A stretch of 64,000 nt of DNA from Glycocaulis sp051859565 (GCF_051859565.1 NZ_JBHYFK010000005.1:62001-126000); one strand, 5' to 3'; counted from the stretch's first letter, positions 52,902 through 62,712 are shown. Notes: generated by a model not told the origin, from the letters alone. Numbers and translations are program-made.

Positions 52902-54500
52902 ATGGCGCTGAATATTTCTGCCCCCGAAGCGACTGAACTTAAACCCAGAATTCTCGTTTTCGGCGTGGGCGGCGCCGGCGGCAATGCTGTCAACAACATG
53001 ATCGACGCAAGCCTTGAAGGCGTTGATTTTGTTGTCGCCAACACAGATGCCCAGGCGCTCCAGCGTTCCGGCACACCCAATCGCATCCAGATCGGTCATC
53101 AGATCACGCAAGGCCTCGGCGCCGGTGCCCGTCCAGAGATCGGCATGCAGTCGGCAGAAGACTCGATCTCGGAGATTATCGAGTACCTGCAAGGCGCGCA
53201 CATGGTGTTCATCACGGCCGGTATGGGCGGTGGAACGGGCACGGGCGCAGCGCCGGTCATCGCGCGCGCTGCCCGTGAGCAGGGCATTCTTACCGTCGGC
53301 GTCGTGACCAAGCCCTTCCATTTCGAGGGCGCAAAGCGCATGCGCCTGGCCGAAGCCGGCATTGAGCAGCTCCAGAACCATGTCGATACGCTCATTGTCA
53401 TTCCCAACCAGAACCTGTTCCGTATCGCCACCGAGAAGACGACCTTCGCCGAAGCCTTCTCCATGGCCGATCAGGTGCTCCATTCGGGCGTGCGCGGCAT
53501 TACCGACCTGATGGTCATGCCTGGCCTCATCAATCTCGACTTCGCCGATGTGCGCACCGTGATGAACGAGATGGGCAAGGCGATGATGGGTACCGGCGAA
53601 GCCTCTGGCGAAAAGCGCGCCATCGAGGCGGCCCATGCCGCGATCAATAATCCGCTGCTCGATGATGTGTCGATGAAGGGCGCGCGCGGCGTGCTCATCA
53701 ACATCACCGGCGGCATGGACATGACGCTGTACGAAGTTGATGAGGCGGCCAACGAGATCCGCGATCAGGTGGACCCCGATGCCAATATCATTGTCGGTTC
53801 GACCTTTGATGAAAGCCTCAACGGTACGATACGTGTGTCCGTGGTTGCCACCGGCATCGAGGCCGAACAGATGCTGCAGGCCGATCCGCGCCGCCGCACC
53901 GAGCCTGCCAGCCTGATGAGCACGCTCAAGCCGCGTGAAGTCAGCCGTCCGGGCCAGCCGCTTGTGCGCCGGCTCAATGACGAAGCAGAGACGGTCCGAG
54001 CCAAGGCTGTCGCTGATGGCGGTATCCATGCGAAGGCGGCTGCCTGGCGCGCCGCGCAGGAAGCCCAGACAGTAGCTGCGCCGCGGGAGGAGCAGGCTGC
54101 GCCAGCCCGTGCGGACATCCTGGATGATGCTGTGTCGGCGCCGGATGCCTATACGGCTGAGGAAGAGGCGCAGACGGTCGACACAAGACCGGAAGTGGTG
54201 CGTCATCAGGAACGTCTTGCAGAAGCGGCCCAGACAATCCGCCGCGAGCCGGCCCCGCAGGAGGAAGAGCGTGAGGAAGCCCCGGCGCGCCGCGGACTTT
54301 CCATCTTCGGGCGGCGGGCGAAGACCCCGGCCGCTCCTGTGGAATCACGCACCGCCCCGCGCCCGCCCGTTCAGGCGCAACGCGCCCCGGCTCCGGCCGA
54401 ACCCGTACAGCGCACATCCCCGGCAGGCGATCTGTTTGGCGAGGATTTTGACGACGCCGATCTCGATATCCCTGCCTTCCTGCGCCGTCAGGCCAATTAG
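52902..54500 (+). CDS. ftsZ: Cell division GTPase FtsZ
   Basis: A 532-residue tubulin-like GTPase that forms the division ring. N-terminal FGVGGAGGNAVNNM, tubulin signature GGGTGTGAAPV, and T7 loop region NLDFADVRTVM are present (GTPase core to about residue 325). A long Ala/Glu/Arg-rich linker (about 330-515) follows, then the conserved C-terminal peptide DIPAFLRRQAN that binds FtsA. The ATG at 52902 fits the family start. The long linker is normal in alphaproteobacteria. A terminator follows. Confidence 0.97.
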   Translation: MALNISAPEATELKPRILVFGVGGAGGNAVNNMIDASLEGVDFVVANTDAQALQRSGTPNRIQIGHQITQGLGAGARPEIGMQSAEDSISEIIEYLQGAHMVFITAGMGGGTGTGAAPVIARAAREQGILTVGVVTKPFHFEGAKRMRLAEAGIEQLQNHVDTLIVIPNQNLFRIATEKTTFAEAFSMADQVLHSGVRGITDLMVMPGLINLDFADVRTVMNEMGKAMMGTGEASGEKRAIEAAHAAINNPLLDDVSMKGARGVLINITGGMDMTLYEVDEAANEIRDQVDPDANIIVGSTFDESLNGTIRVSVVATGIEAEQMLQADPRRRTEPASLMSTLKPREVSRPGQPLVRRLNDEAETVRAKAVADGGIHAKAAAWRAAQEAQTVAAPREEQAAPARADILDDAVSAPDAYTAEEEAQTVDTRPEVVRHQERLAEAAQTIRREPAPQEEEREEAPARRGLSIFGRRAKTPAAPVESRTAPRPPVQAQRAPAPAEPVQRTSPAGDLFGEDFDDADLDIPAFLRRQAN

Positions 54501-54525
54501 ACGGTCCAGCAATGCCACAGGCCAG

Positions 54526-54559
54526 GCCCCCGGAACCGGAAACGGTCCGGGGGCTTTTC
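54526..54559 (+). terminator. Intrinsic terminator after ftsZ
   Basis: GCCCCCGGA, loop ACCGGAAACGG, TCCGGGGGC, then TTTT: a nine-pair GC stem that should end most dcw transcripts before lpxC. Confidence 0.9.
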
Positions 54560-54715
54560 GTTGCTGACGCAGTCAATTGTTACAGCCCGCAACAATCGTT
54601 TAATTCCGCTCTGTCCGACTGTTCTCTAGTGTGCAAATGCGAAGAAGAGGGGTTTTCGGTCTGTGCCGGGGGGCGTGGCCGGAACTGCAGCTGAAAAGCG
54701 AAGAAAGACAATAGA

Positions 54716-55639
54716 ATGGTGCGGGCAGCTTTCATGACTGAGCGGACGACGCTGGCCCAGACGGCCGTTTGTGCAGGCATTGGCCTGCATACGGGCGCAC
54801 GGGTGCGCATGGTGCTCAAACCGGCTCAGGCGGGAACGGGCATTGTATTTGAACGCACCGATCTGGATGTCGCAGACCGCCTGATACCTGCCCGCTATGA
54901 TCTTGTCCGTTCTACCGATCTCGGCACGACCATCATCAACGCCGATGGCGCCTCGGTTTCGACGGTGGAGCACCTGATGGCGGCTTTTGCCGGCCTGGGT
55001 GTGGATGATGTGCTGGTTGAGCTGCATGGGCCTGAAGTGCCCGCCATGGACGGCTCCTCCATGCCGTTCATCGAGCTTATTGAGCACACGGGGCTTAAGA
55101 CCCAGCCCGCGCCGCGCCGCGCGATCCGCATTCTCAAGCCGGTCGAGGTTTCGCTGGGCGGGCGCAGTGCCGTCTTCCTGCCTTCGCTCCAGCCGGCGAT
55201 CGATGTCAGCATTGATTTCGACAATGCGGTCATTGGCCGCCAGCAATACCGCTTCGAGATCAGCCCGACCGGTTTCCGCAGCGAGATCGCCGCGGCCCGC
55301 ACGTTTGGCTTCCGCCGTGAATACGAATCGCTGCTCAAGGCAGGCCTCGCACGCGGCGGCTCGATGGAAAACGCTATCGTTCTGGACGATGAGGGCGTGG
55401 CGAATCCTGAAGGTCTGCGCTTCGCCGACGAATTTGTCCGCCACAAGATTCTGGATGCGGTCGGCGACCTGTATCTCGCCGGCGCGCCGATCCTTGGCCT
55501 CTATCAGGCCTCGCGTCCGGGCCATGGTATCAACAATGTGGCCGTGCGTGCCCTGATGGCCGATACATCGGCCTGGAAATGGGTGGCAATGAGCGAAATG
55601 GCAGAAGCCATCGAGCCCGGCAGGGTCGCACGCGGCTAG
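54716..55639 (+). CDS. lpxC: UDP-3-O-acyl-N-acetylglucosamine deacetylase
   Basis: A 307-residue zinc deacetylase, the committed step of lipid A synthesis. Zinc ligands lie in STVEHLMAAFAG (His) and RHKILDAVGDLYL (His and Asp); ELHGPEVPAMDGSSMPF and FGFRREYESLLKAGLARGG are family signatures, and the catalytic His is in SRPGHGINN. An ATG six codons later (54734, MTERTTL) is an alternative start and aligns better with E. coli. The 215-base gap and the terminator after ftsZ suggest its own promoter, perhaps near TTGTTACAGCCCG (54576). Confidence 0.96.
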   Translation: MVRAAFMTERTTLAQTAVCAGIGLHTGARVRMVLKPAQAGTGIVFERTDLDVADRLIPARYDLVRSTDLGTTIINADGASVSTVEHLMAAFAGLGVDDVLVELHGPEVPAMDGSSMPFIELIEHTGLKTQPAPRRAIRILKPVEVSLGGRSAVFLPSLQPAIDVSIDFDNAVIGRQQYRFEISPTGFRSEIAAARTFGFRREYESLLKAGLARGGSMENAIVLDDEGVANPEGLRFADEFVRHKILDAVGDLYLAGAPILGLYQASRPGHGINNVAVRALMADTSAWKWVAMSEMAEAIEPGRVARG

Positions 55640-55734
55640 TTTCGCAGCCGCGCAATCACCTTCCGGGCTGACACAATGCTTTTTCCTTGCGCCCTGATCG
55701 GTTAGAAGACTCTGGCAGTCCGTTTTTTATTGCC

Positions 55735-56592
55735 ATGCCAAGGGGCCAGGAATTGTTGAACGCCACGCGTCTTATCCTCATCATTTCCCTCTCGGCTCTC
55801 GTGCTTGCGGGCTGTCAGGGCAATCGTAACCGGGCCGAGCTGGCCTATGTCGCCCGCCCGGTAGAGACGCTTTACAACAATGCTTTCCGGGAACTGGAGC
55901 GCCGCCGCTACACGCAGGCGGCAGCCCTGTTTGATGAGGTGGAGCGTCAGCACCCCTTCTCTGAATGGGCCCGCCGCTCCATGCTGATGGCGGCTTTCGC
56001 TAATTATCAGGCCACCCGCTACGAGCAGGCGATTGCCAATGCGGAGCGCTTTATTGCCCTTCACCCGGGCAGCTCCAGCGCTCCCTATGCGTATTATCTC
56101 ATCGCGATATCGCACTATGAGCGCATCTATGATGTAGGCCGTGACCAGTCCACCACGCAGGCCGCCTATGACGCGCTTCAGCAGGTGGTCCGTCGCTTCC
56201 CGGACAGCCCCTATGCCCGCGATGCTCGCCTGAAGATCGACATGACCCGCGACCACCTTGCCGGCAAGGACATGGATGTGGGCCGGTGGTATCTGCGCAA
56301 CGGCTTCCATCTGGCGGCCATTGGCCGGTTCCAGAACGTTATCCGCGAGTACGGCACCACCAGCCATGTGCCCGAAGCGCTTCACCGCCTTGTCGAGGCC
56401 TATGTGGCCATGGGTGTTGCCGAGGAAGCGCGTCAGGTGGCGGCGGTTCTGGGCCATAACTTCCCCGGTTCCGCCTGGTATCAGGACAGCTATACCCTTC
56501 TGACCTCGCGCGGCATTGATGTGCCCGGCGAAGGCATTGAGGAAAGCGATCCCGGCCTGCTGCGCCGCGCCATGAGCCGGATATTCGGCTAA
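55735..56592 (+). CDS. bamD: Outer membrane assembly lipoprotein BamD
   Basis: A 285-residue lipoprotein of the BAM complex. A signal peptide ends LVLAGC (lipobox), followed by five TPR-like helical hairpins (for example YNNAFRELERRRYTQAAALFDE and PDSPYARDARLKID). The start is uncertain: the ATG at 55735 has no ribosome site, while a TTG at 55753 or 55756 has AAGGGG/AGGA at good spacing and also keeps the signal peptide. Usual length. recN follows after 27 bases. Confidence 0.93.
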   Translation: MPRGQELLNATRLILIISLSALVLAGCQGNRNRAELAYVARPVETLYNNAFRELERRRYTQAAALFDEVERQHPFSEWARRSMLMAAFANYQATRYEQAIANAERFIALHPGSSSAPYAYYLIAISHYERIYDVGRDQSTTQAAYDALQQVVRRFPDSPYARDARLKIDMTRDHLAGKDMDVGRWYLRNGFHLAAIGRFQNVIREYGTTSHVPEALHRLVEAYVAMGVAEEARQVAAVLGHNFPGSAWYQDSYTLLTSRGIDVPGEGIEESDPGLLRRAMSRIFG

Positions 56593-56619
56593 ACCCTCGG
56601 GCGGGAGACGAGGGGAGCC

Positions 56620-58323
56620 ATGCTCGCATCCCTCTCCATACGCGACATCGTCCTCATTGACCGGCTGGACCTTGCCTTCCAGCCCGGCCTGTCTGCGCTG
56701 ACCGGCGAAACCGGGGCCGGCAAATCCATCCTGCTGGGCGCTCTGGGCCTTGCGTGCGGTGAGCGCGCGGACCGGGCCATGGTGCGCGCCGGTGCTGATC
56801 AGGGCAGTGCCATCGCGGTCTTTGACCTGCCAGACGGGCACACGGCCTTCTCCTTGCTGGATGAGGCGGGGATCAGCTTCGAGCCGGGTGAGCCGGTTAT
56901 TCTGCGCCGCGCCATCACCGCAGATGGCCGCTCACGCGCGCATGTGAACGACCAGCCGGCAAGCGTTGGCCTTTTGCGGGCGCTGGGCGATGTGCTGGTG
57001 GAAATCCATGGTCAGCATGACGGGCGCGGCCTGCTCGATCCCAAATCCCACAAGCGTCTTCTGGACGATTATGCCCGCAATGGCGCGCGCATGGCCGCTG
57101 TGGCGCAGGCATGGGAGACGCTGAGCGCGGCCCGCCGGCATCTGGAAAAGCTCAACGCCGATAAAGCCCGAGCCGCCGAGGAGGAGGTCTTCCTGCGCGA
57201 CGCGGTCGAGGCGCTGGACGCGCTTCACCCCCGCCTTGGCGAGGAAGAGCAGCTGGCCGCCGAGCGGCGCTTCCTTCAGCAGGCCGAGACCGCACTGTCT
57301 GACCTGCAGGCCGCGTCCGAAGCCTTTTCCGGTTCCAATGCCGTTGCCAGCCGCCTCAATCATGCGCTCAAGGGCCTGGAACGCGTGCGCGCAAGCCTTG
57401 GCGCTGAGGCGGCCGCAGACAGCGCGCAGGCCAATGCCGTCAGCGCTCTGGACCGGGCCAGCGGCGCACTGGAGCGCGCGCTGATCGAGTTTGACGAGGC
57501 TGAAAGCGCGCTCACTGATGCGGCTTCCGCCTTCGAGGTGGAGCCCGGCGCACTGGAACGTGCCGAAGAGCGCCTGTTTGCCCTGCGCGCCCTCGCCCGC
57601 AAGCATCAGGTGGAGGTGGACGCCCTGCCGGCCCTGCGCGCTGAACTCGCCGAACGGCTCGATGCGGTGGCCGACGGGGAAGGCCGCACACGCGAAGCCG
57701 AAGCCGCGCTGAAAGCCGCCGAGGCCGACTACGCGCGCGCCGCCAGTGCCTTGAGCGAGGCGCGCAAGGTGGAAGGCGAAAAGCTCGCCGCTGCCGTGAT
57801 GGCTGAACTCGCTCCTCTCAAACTGGAAAAGGCACGTTTCCGGATTTCCGTCACCAGCGACGAGAGCCGTGCCGGACCGTCGGGCTGGGACTCGGTGGCG
57901 TTCGAGGTGTCCACCAATCCCGGCGCGCCGTTTGGTCCGCTGGACCGAATTGCGTCGGGAGGCGAGCTGTCGCGCTTCGCGTTGGCGCTGAAAGTGTGCC
58001 TGGCCGGGTCTGACAGCGGCATTGTGATGGTGTTTGACGAGGTCGATCAGGGGGTCGGCGGCGCGGTCGCCGATGCGGTGGGCCACCGGCTGGCGCGACT
58101 CGCCGAAGGCGGGCAGGCGCTGGTTGTCACCCACTCCCCGCAGGTCGCTGCCCGCGCGGGCCATCACTGGAAAATCGCCAAGGCCGAGGAAGGCGATGCG
58201 ATGCGCACCCGCGTCGTGCCGCTGGACGGGCGGGAGCGCCGCGAGGAGATCGCGCGCATGCTGTCGGGCGCGGAAGTGACCGAAGCGGCACGCGCCGCTG
58301 CCGACGAGTTGATGGCGTCATGA
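56620..58323 (+). CDS. recN: DNA repair protein RecN
   Basis: A 567-residue SMC-like ATPase for double-strand break repair. Walker A GETGAGKSILLGALG near the N-terminus, QHDGRGLLDPKSHKRLLDDY, a long central coiled-coil (about 150-370), the ABC signature IASGGELSRFALALK and Walker B VMVFDEVDQGVGG. GAGGGGAGCC precedes the ATG. No LexA box was recognised. The stop overlaps ligA. Confidence 0.96.
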   Translation: MLASLSIRDIVLIDRLDLAFQPGLSALTGETGAGKSILLGALGLACGERADRAMVRAGADQGSAIAVFDLPDGHTAFSLLDEAGISFEPGEPVILRRAITADGRSRAHVNDQPASVGLLRALGDVLVEIHGQHDGRGLLDPKSHKRLLDDYARNGARMAAVAQAWETLSAARRHLEKLNADKARAAEEEVFLRDAVEALDALHPRLGEEEQLAAERRFLQQAETALSDLQAASEAFSGSNAVASRLNHALKGLERVRASLGAEAAADSAQANAVSALDRASGALERALIEFDEAESALTDAASAFEVEPGALERAEERLFALRALARKHQVEVDALPALRAELAERLDAVADGEGRTREAEAALKAAEADYARAASALSEARKVEGEKLAAAVMAELAPLKLEKARFRISVTSDESRAGPSGWDSVAFEVSTNPGAPFGPLDRIASGGELSRFALALKVCLAGSDSGIVMVFDEVDQGVGGAVADAVGHRLARLAEGGQALVVTHSPQVAARAGHHWKIAKAEEGDAMRTRVVPLDGRERREEIARMLSGAEVTEAARAAADELMAS

Positions 58324-60455
58324 CACTCGAAATCGAAAACCTTTCTCCGGAGGCCGCAGCCGCCGAGCACGCGCGCCTCGCCGAGGAGATTGCGGCTCAT
58401 GACCGCGCCTATTATGCCGAGGATGCGCCGGTTATTACTGACGCCGAATATGATGGCTTGCGCGCCCGGCTGGAGGCACTGGAAGCAGCTTTCCCGGAGC
58501 TTGCCCACGCGGAAAGCCCCACGCAGACCATCGGCGCCAAGCCATCGGGCAAGTTTTCAGAAGTGCGCCACGCCGTACCCATGCTGTCGCTGGGCAATGC
58601 CTTTGATGAAGACGATGTGGCCGCGTTCGAGGCGCGCATACGCCGCTTCCTGAACCTGAAGGATGAAGACGTGCTCGCCTTCACTGCCGAGCCGAAGATT
58701 GACGGTCTGTCGGCATCCTTGCGTTATGAGAAGGGCGTGCTCCGGTCGGGCGCGACGCGCGGAGACGGCCAGACCGGCGAGAACGTCACGGAAAACCTCA
58801 AGACGCTGGACGAGATACCCAAAACGCTCACCGGCGATGTGCCAGACGTGTTGGAAGTGCGCGGTGAGGTGTATTTGAGCCATGCAGACTTCGCGGCGCT
58901 GAACGCCGCGCAGGAGGCGGCCGGCAAATCGGCATACAAGAACCCCCGCAACGCCGCTGCCGGCTCGCTGCGCCAGATCGATCCGGCTATCACCGCCACG
59001 CGTCCTTTGCGCTTTTTCGCCTATGCCTGGGGCGAGGTATCTGAACCCCTGGCCGACACCCAGTCCGGCGCGGTTGAGCGCCTGAAGGCGCTGGGCTTCA
59101 CCACCAATGCCGACATGAGAGTGTGCGAAGGCGTGGCGGCGCTGCTGGCCCATTACCGCGATCTCGAAGCGCGCCGCGCAGAGCTGGGCTATGATATAGA
59201 CGGTGTCGTCTACAAGGTGGACCGGCTGGACTGGCAGGCGCGCCTCGGCTTTGTCGCGCGCGCGCCGCGCTGGGCCATCGCGCACAAATTCTCGCCCGAA
59301 AAGGCGGTGACGAAGCTCAACAATATCGAGATACAAGTGGGCCGCACCGGCGCGCTCACGCCCGTAGCCAAGCTCGAACCCGTTACCGTGGGCGGCGTGG
59401 TGGTCTCCAACGCCACGCTGCACAATGAGGATTATATCAGGGGCGTCGGCAAGGACGGCGAGCCTATCCGTGGCGGAACCGACATCCGCATCGGCGACAC
59501 CGTGATCGTCCAGCGCGCGGGCGATGTGATCCCGCAGATCGTCGACGTGCTCAAGGACCGTCGCGATGGCAGCGAGCGGGAATTCGTGTTCCCGAAGGTC
59601 TGCCCCTGCCCGCTGCAGACCCCTGCCGAGCGCGAAGTGAACCCGCGAACCGGCGAGGTCAATGCCGTCACCCGCTGCACCGGGGAGTTTGCCTGCCCCT
59701 ATCAGCGCAAGGAGCACCTGAAACACTTCGTCGCCCGCAAGGCGTTCGATATTGAGGGGCTGGGTGAGAAGCAGGTCGAAGCCTTCTATGAGGAAGGCAT
59801 TGTGAAGGAGCCTGCCGACATTTTCACCCTCGCCGCGCGCAATGCCGACGGCCAGATAACTCCGCCTATTGCGACACGCGAAGGCTGGGGCGAGAAGTCA
59901 GCCGCGAACCTGTTTGACTCGATCGAGGCGCGGCGCTCCATCGGCCTTGCCCGCTTCATCAATGCGCTGGGCGTGCGCCATGTGGGCGAGGAAACCTCCC
60001 GCCTGCTGGCGCGCACTTATGGCAGCTGGGACGTGTTCGAGGCCGCCGCCGTGCGGGCGGGCGAAGAGGGCGAGGCGCGCGAGGCCATGCTGGGCGTTGA
60101 TGGGCTGGGCGACACGGCGGTCGATGCGATTGGCCGCTTCTTCGCTGAAGAGCATAATCGCGCCGCGCTTGCGCGCCTGCTCGATCAGGTGAATGTGGAA
60201 GACGCCGAGGCTGTCGCGACGGACAGTCCTGTCGCCGGCAAAACGGTCGTGTTCACCGGCGCGCTGGAGCGCTTCACCCGCGATGAGGCGAAAGCCCGCG
60301 CGCAGAGCCTTGGCGCGAAGGTGGCGGGGTCGGTATCGGCCAAGACCGATTATCTCATCGCCGGGCCGGGCGCAGGCTCGAAGCTGAAAAAGGCCACCGA
60401 GCTCGGCGTGACAACCCTGACCGAAGATGAGTGGCTGGCACTGATTGGCGGCTAG
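58320..60455 (+). CDS. ligA: NAD-dependent DNA ligase LigA
   Basis: A 711-residue replicative ligase. Domains: Ia and adenylation with the AMP-accepting Lys in AEPKIDGLSASLRYEKG, OB fold, a four-Cys zinc finger with the C-P-C spacing usual in alphaproteobacteria (VCPCPLQTP ... RCTGEFACPYQ), helix-hairpin-helix region and C-terminal BRCT (VAGKTVVFTGALERFTRDEAK). Its ATG overlaps recN by four bases, so recN-ligA form a repair pair after bamD. Confidence 0.97.
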   Translation: MTLEIENLSPEAAAAEHARLAEEIAAHDRAYYAEDAPVITDAEYDGLRARLEALEAAFPELAHAESPTQTIGAKPSGKFSEVRHAVPMLSLGNAFDEDDVAAFEARIRRFLNLKDEDVLAFTAEPKIDGLSASLRYEKGVLRSGATRGDGQTGENVTENLKTLDEIPKTLTGDVPDVLEVRGEVYLSHADFAALNAAQEAAGKSAYKNPRNAAAGSLRQIDPAITATRPLRFFAYAWGEVSEPLADTQSGAVERLKALGFTTNADMRVCEGVAALLAHYRDLEARRAELGYDIDGVVYKVDRLDWQARLGFVARAPRWAIAHKFSPEKAVTKLNNIEIQVGRTGALTPVAKLEPVTVGGVVVSNATLHNEDYIRGVGKDGEPIRGGTDIRIGDTVIVQRAGDVIPQIVDVLKDRRDGSEREFVFPKVCPCPLQTPAEREVNPRTGEVNAVTRCTGEFACPYQRKEHLKHFVARKAFDIEGLGEKQVEAFYEEGIVKEPADIFTLAARNADGQITPPIATREGWGEKSAANLFDSIEARRSIGLARFINALGVRHVGEETSRLLARTYGSWDVFEAAAVRAGEEGEAREAMLGVDGLGDTAVDAIGRFFAEEHNRAALARLLDQVNVEDAEAVATDSPVAGKTVVFTGALERFTRDEAKARAQSLGAKVAGSVSAKTDYLIAGPGAGSKLKKATELGVTTLTEDEWLALIGG

Positions 60456-60470
60456 GGGGAAAGTTGTCAG

Positions 60471-60489
60471 GGCCCGGTTTAGCCGGGCC
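60471..60489. other. Hairpin after ligA
   Basis: GGCCCGG, loop TTTAG, CCGGGCC. A seven-pair GC stem without a T-run, 15 bases after the ligA stop; possibly a weak terminator shared with the convergent dehydrogenase gene. Confidence 0.4.
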
Positions 60490-60529
60490 ACCCATGCCTG
60501 AGAGTTTCCGCCCTGTCGAACGTTGCAGG

Positions 60530-60560
60530 TATGGGTCCCCCGCATAAAGCGGGGGATGAC
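60530..60560. repeat. Short dispersed palindrome (GGGTCCCCCGC...GCGGGGGATGAC)
   Basis: CCCCCGC-ATAAA-GCGGGGG flanked by GGGT and ATGACA, an element of the type seen in many alphaproteobacterial genomes, here between convergent ligA and the dehydrogenase gene. Confidence 0.6.
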
Positions 60561-60578
60561 ATGTTGTCGTAGTGATGA

Positions 60579-61655
60579 CTACTCCGCCGCCTGCAGATTG
60601 CCTGCGCGGGCATCCTCGATGCGCTGGCGGGCGATCTCGTCGGCGATGAGGTTGGCCGGGCGGCCTTCATTTTCTGCCGTGTCGAGAATTTCGCCGAGCG
60701 TGGACTTGAGACCCTGCAGCTTGCCTTCGACCCATTTCTTGTCGAAGCGGGCGTCGATCTCACCCATGATATTGATGATGCCGCCAGCATTGATGACATA
60801 GTCCGGCGCGTAGGCGATGTTGCGCTTCATCAGCTCGGCGCCCATCTCGCGCGTAGCGAGCTGGTTGTTGGCCGCGCCCGCCACCGCGCGCACTTTCAGC
60901 CGGTCGATGGTTTTCTCGTTGATGATGGAGCCGAGGGCGCAAGGCGCGAAAATATCGGCCTCGACATCGTATATATCGTCCTTGCCGACGGTCTTCGCGC
61001 CGAGCTTTTTGGCCAGCGCCTGCAGCGTATCCTCATGGATGTCGGTCAGGGTCAGCTCCGCGCCGGCCTTGGCCAGATGCTCGCACAGATAGGAGCCGAC
61101 ATGGCCGGTTGCGCCCTGCACGGCAATGCGCACGCCCGCGAGCGATGATTTGCCCAGCGCCTTCTCGGCAACGAGCTGGATACCCAGGAACACGCCCTTG
61201 GCGGTGACGGGAGAGGGATCGCCCGTACCATCGGGCAGGCCGACCACATGGCGCGTGGTGCGCCGGGCGCTGAGCATGTCAGCCGGGCTGACGCCCACAT
61301 CCTCAGCCGAGATGTAATGGCCGCCGAGCGAGTCGACGGCGCGGCCAAACGCCTGGAACAGCGCGTCGCGGTCGAAATCGCCCTTCGGCTTGATGATGAC
61401 GCTCTTGCCGCCGCCAATCGGCAAATCGGCCATGATGTTCTTGTAGCTCATCCCTTGCGACAGGCGCAGCACGTCCGTCACGGCATCGGCAGAGCTCTCA
61501 TAGGCCCACATGCGGCAGCCGCCCACGCCGGGGCCACGCACGGTGGAGTGCACGGCGAGGATCGCCTGCAGCCCGGTGGCCGGATCGGTGGCAAACAGCA
61601 CCTTCTCGTGATTGTCGAACGCGGGGTGTTCAAACACGCTGGCAGGCACGCTCAT
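60579..61655 (-). CDS. Glu/Leu/Phe/Val dehydrogenase (leucine dehydrogenase-like)
   Basis: A 358-residue oxidative deaminase of branched-chain or related amino acids, NAD-linked, cytoplasmic. Catalytic Lys region MSYKNIMADLPIGGGKSVI, the segment SAEDVGVSPADM and AGAANNQL are typical. The dinucleotide loop reads VQGATGHVG, with one extra residue compared with the usual GxGxxG (GLGNVG) of leucine dehydrogenase. Length is normal. A GAACTCC-type site near 61662 (GGAG on the minus strand) precedes the ATG. The exact amino-acid substrate cannot be told. Confidence 0.92.
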   Translation of the reverse strand: MSVPASVFEHPAFDNHEKVLFATDPATGLQAILAVHSTVRGPGVGGCRMWAYESSADAVTDVLRLSQGMSYKNIMADLPIGGGKSVIIKPKGDFDRDALFQAFGRAVDSLGGHYISAEDVGVSPADMLSARRTTRHVVGLPDGTGDPSPVTAKGVFLGIQLVAEKALGKSSLAGVRIAVQGATGHVGSYLCEHLAKAGAELTLTDIHEDTLQALAKKLGAKTVGKDDIYDVEADIFAPCALGSIINEKTIDRLKVRAVAGAANNQLATREMGAELMKRNIAYAPDYVINAGGIINIMGEIDARFDKKWVEGKLQGLKSTLGEILDTAENEGRPANLIADEIARQRIEDARAGNLQAAE

Positions 61656-61835
61656 GGGGGAGTTCCTTTTTGAAGACGCGCTGGCGTTCAGCGCGATGGC
61701 AGCGGTATCAACGGCGAGGGTGGGTGCTTTGCCCGAAACATGCCCTTCAAGACCGGATCCGCCCGTTTCATGGCCGCCATTTACTCGCCGCGCGGCGTTA
61801 ACGCAAGTCGCGGAAATATAACGCAGTTTGTCCGG

Positions 61836-62432
61836 TCAAAGTGTGCGCGGCAGAATTTCGCGGATGCGAAGGCGAAGGGAGGGCAAAACCTCGTTTTCAA
61901 ACCATGGGTTCCGCTTGAGCCAGCCCGAATTGCGCCAGCTGGGATGCGGCAGCGCAACATACTGCGGAAAGAATTCTCGCCAGCGCAGCACGGTTCCTGT
62001 GAGCGTCGCTGAAGAGGGCAAGGCCAGATAGCGGCGTTGGGCGTGCAGCCCGACCAGCAGAATCATCTCCACATCGGGCAGGCTGGCCGTCACCCGGTCA
62101 TGCCAGAGCGGGGCGCACTCGCGCCGGGGCGGCAGGTCTGATCCCTTCGCATCAAGGCCGGGAAAACAGAAACCCATCGGCGTGATGGCAAAGAGGCGCG
62201 GATCATAGAACTCGGCCTCGCTCACCCCCATCCAGCTGCGCAATCGGTCGCCAGAGGGATCGGTGAAGGGCTGGCCCGATGCCTGCACACGGGTGCCGGG
62301 TGCCTGACCGATAATGCGGATGCGGGCCGGTGCGCTGCCCTGCAGGACCGGGCGGCAGGGATGAGACAGCGCTGGCTGGCACACCCGGCAGGCGCGGATA
62401 TCTGCTGCCAGCTTCTCGAAATCCTCAGGCAT
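61836..62432 (-). CDS. Uracil-DNA glycosylase family protein, probably Fe-S
   Basis: A 198-residue protein of the UDG superfamily (family 4/5-like). Seen: RACRVCQPALSHPCRPV at the start, IIGQAPGTRVQASGQPFTDPSG (motif A, water-activating region), FCFPG...RRECAPLW with further Cys, and LPHPSWRNSGWLKRNPWF (motif B). The Cys set (CxxC, C, C) suits a 4Fe-4S cluster. It would excise uracil or deaminated bases, but specificity is unproven. The ATG at 62432 has GAGG upstream and overlaps the previous gene by eight bases. Confidence 0.85.
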   Translation of the reverse strand: MPEDFEKLAADIRACRVCQPALSHPCRPVLQGSAPARIRIIGQAPGTRVQASGQPFTDPSGDRLRSWMGVSEAEFYDPRLFAITPMGFCFPGLDAKGSDLPPRRECAPLWHDRVTASLPDVEMILLVGLHAQRRYLALPSSATLTGTVLRWREFFPQYVALPHPSWRNSGWLKRNPWFENEVLPSLRLRIREILPRTL

Positions 62433-62712
62433 CGGCCTCGGGCGTGACTTCAGGTCCGTCATCAGGCGTGACGGGCAGGGACAGACGGTAAACGCCCTTG
62501 AAGTCATCCGGATCCACCGGCTTTCCCTTCCTCAGAATGGAAATCTCGCCCTTGCGGGCCATGCCGATGGCGACGCCGCGCACTTCGCGCATGCGCTTTT
62601 GCCACTCCTCCGGCCAGACGGCGCGCGCCGCTTCTGACGGGCAGATCGATTTGCCGGCACCGCGTTGCTCGACGAGGACGAGAATCGCGCTTTCTATCGT
62701 TTCCTTGTTCAT
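62425..62712 (-). CDS. DUF3253-like small protein
   Basis: A 95-residue protein resembling DUF3253: ILVLVEQRGAGKSICPSEAARAVWP, then a winged-helix-like region (MREVRGVAIGMARKGEISILRKGKPVDPDDFKG, key residues only quoted in part) and an acidic tail. The fold suggests a small DNA-binding domain. Function is unknown. It overlaps the glycosylase gene by eight bases, so the two form one operon, and it starts 21 bases from the divergent acyltransferase gene. Confidence 0.8.
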   Translation of the reverse strand: MNKETIESAILVLVEQRGAGKSICPSEAARAVWPEEWQKRMREVRGVAIGMARKGEISILRKGKPVDPDDFKGVYRLSLPVTPDDGPEVTPEADA

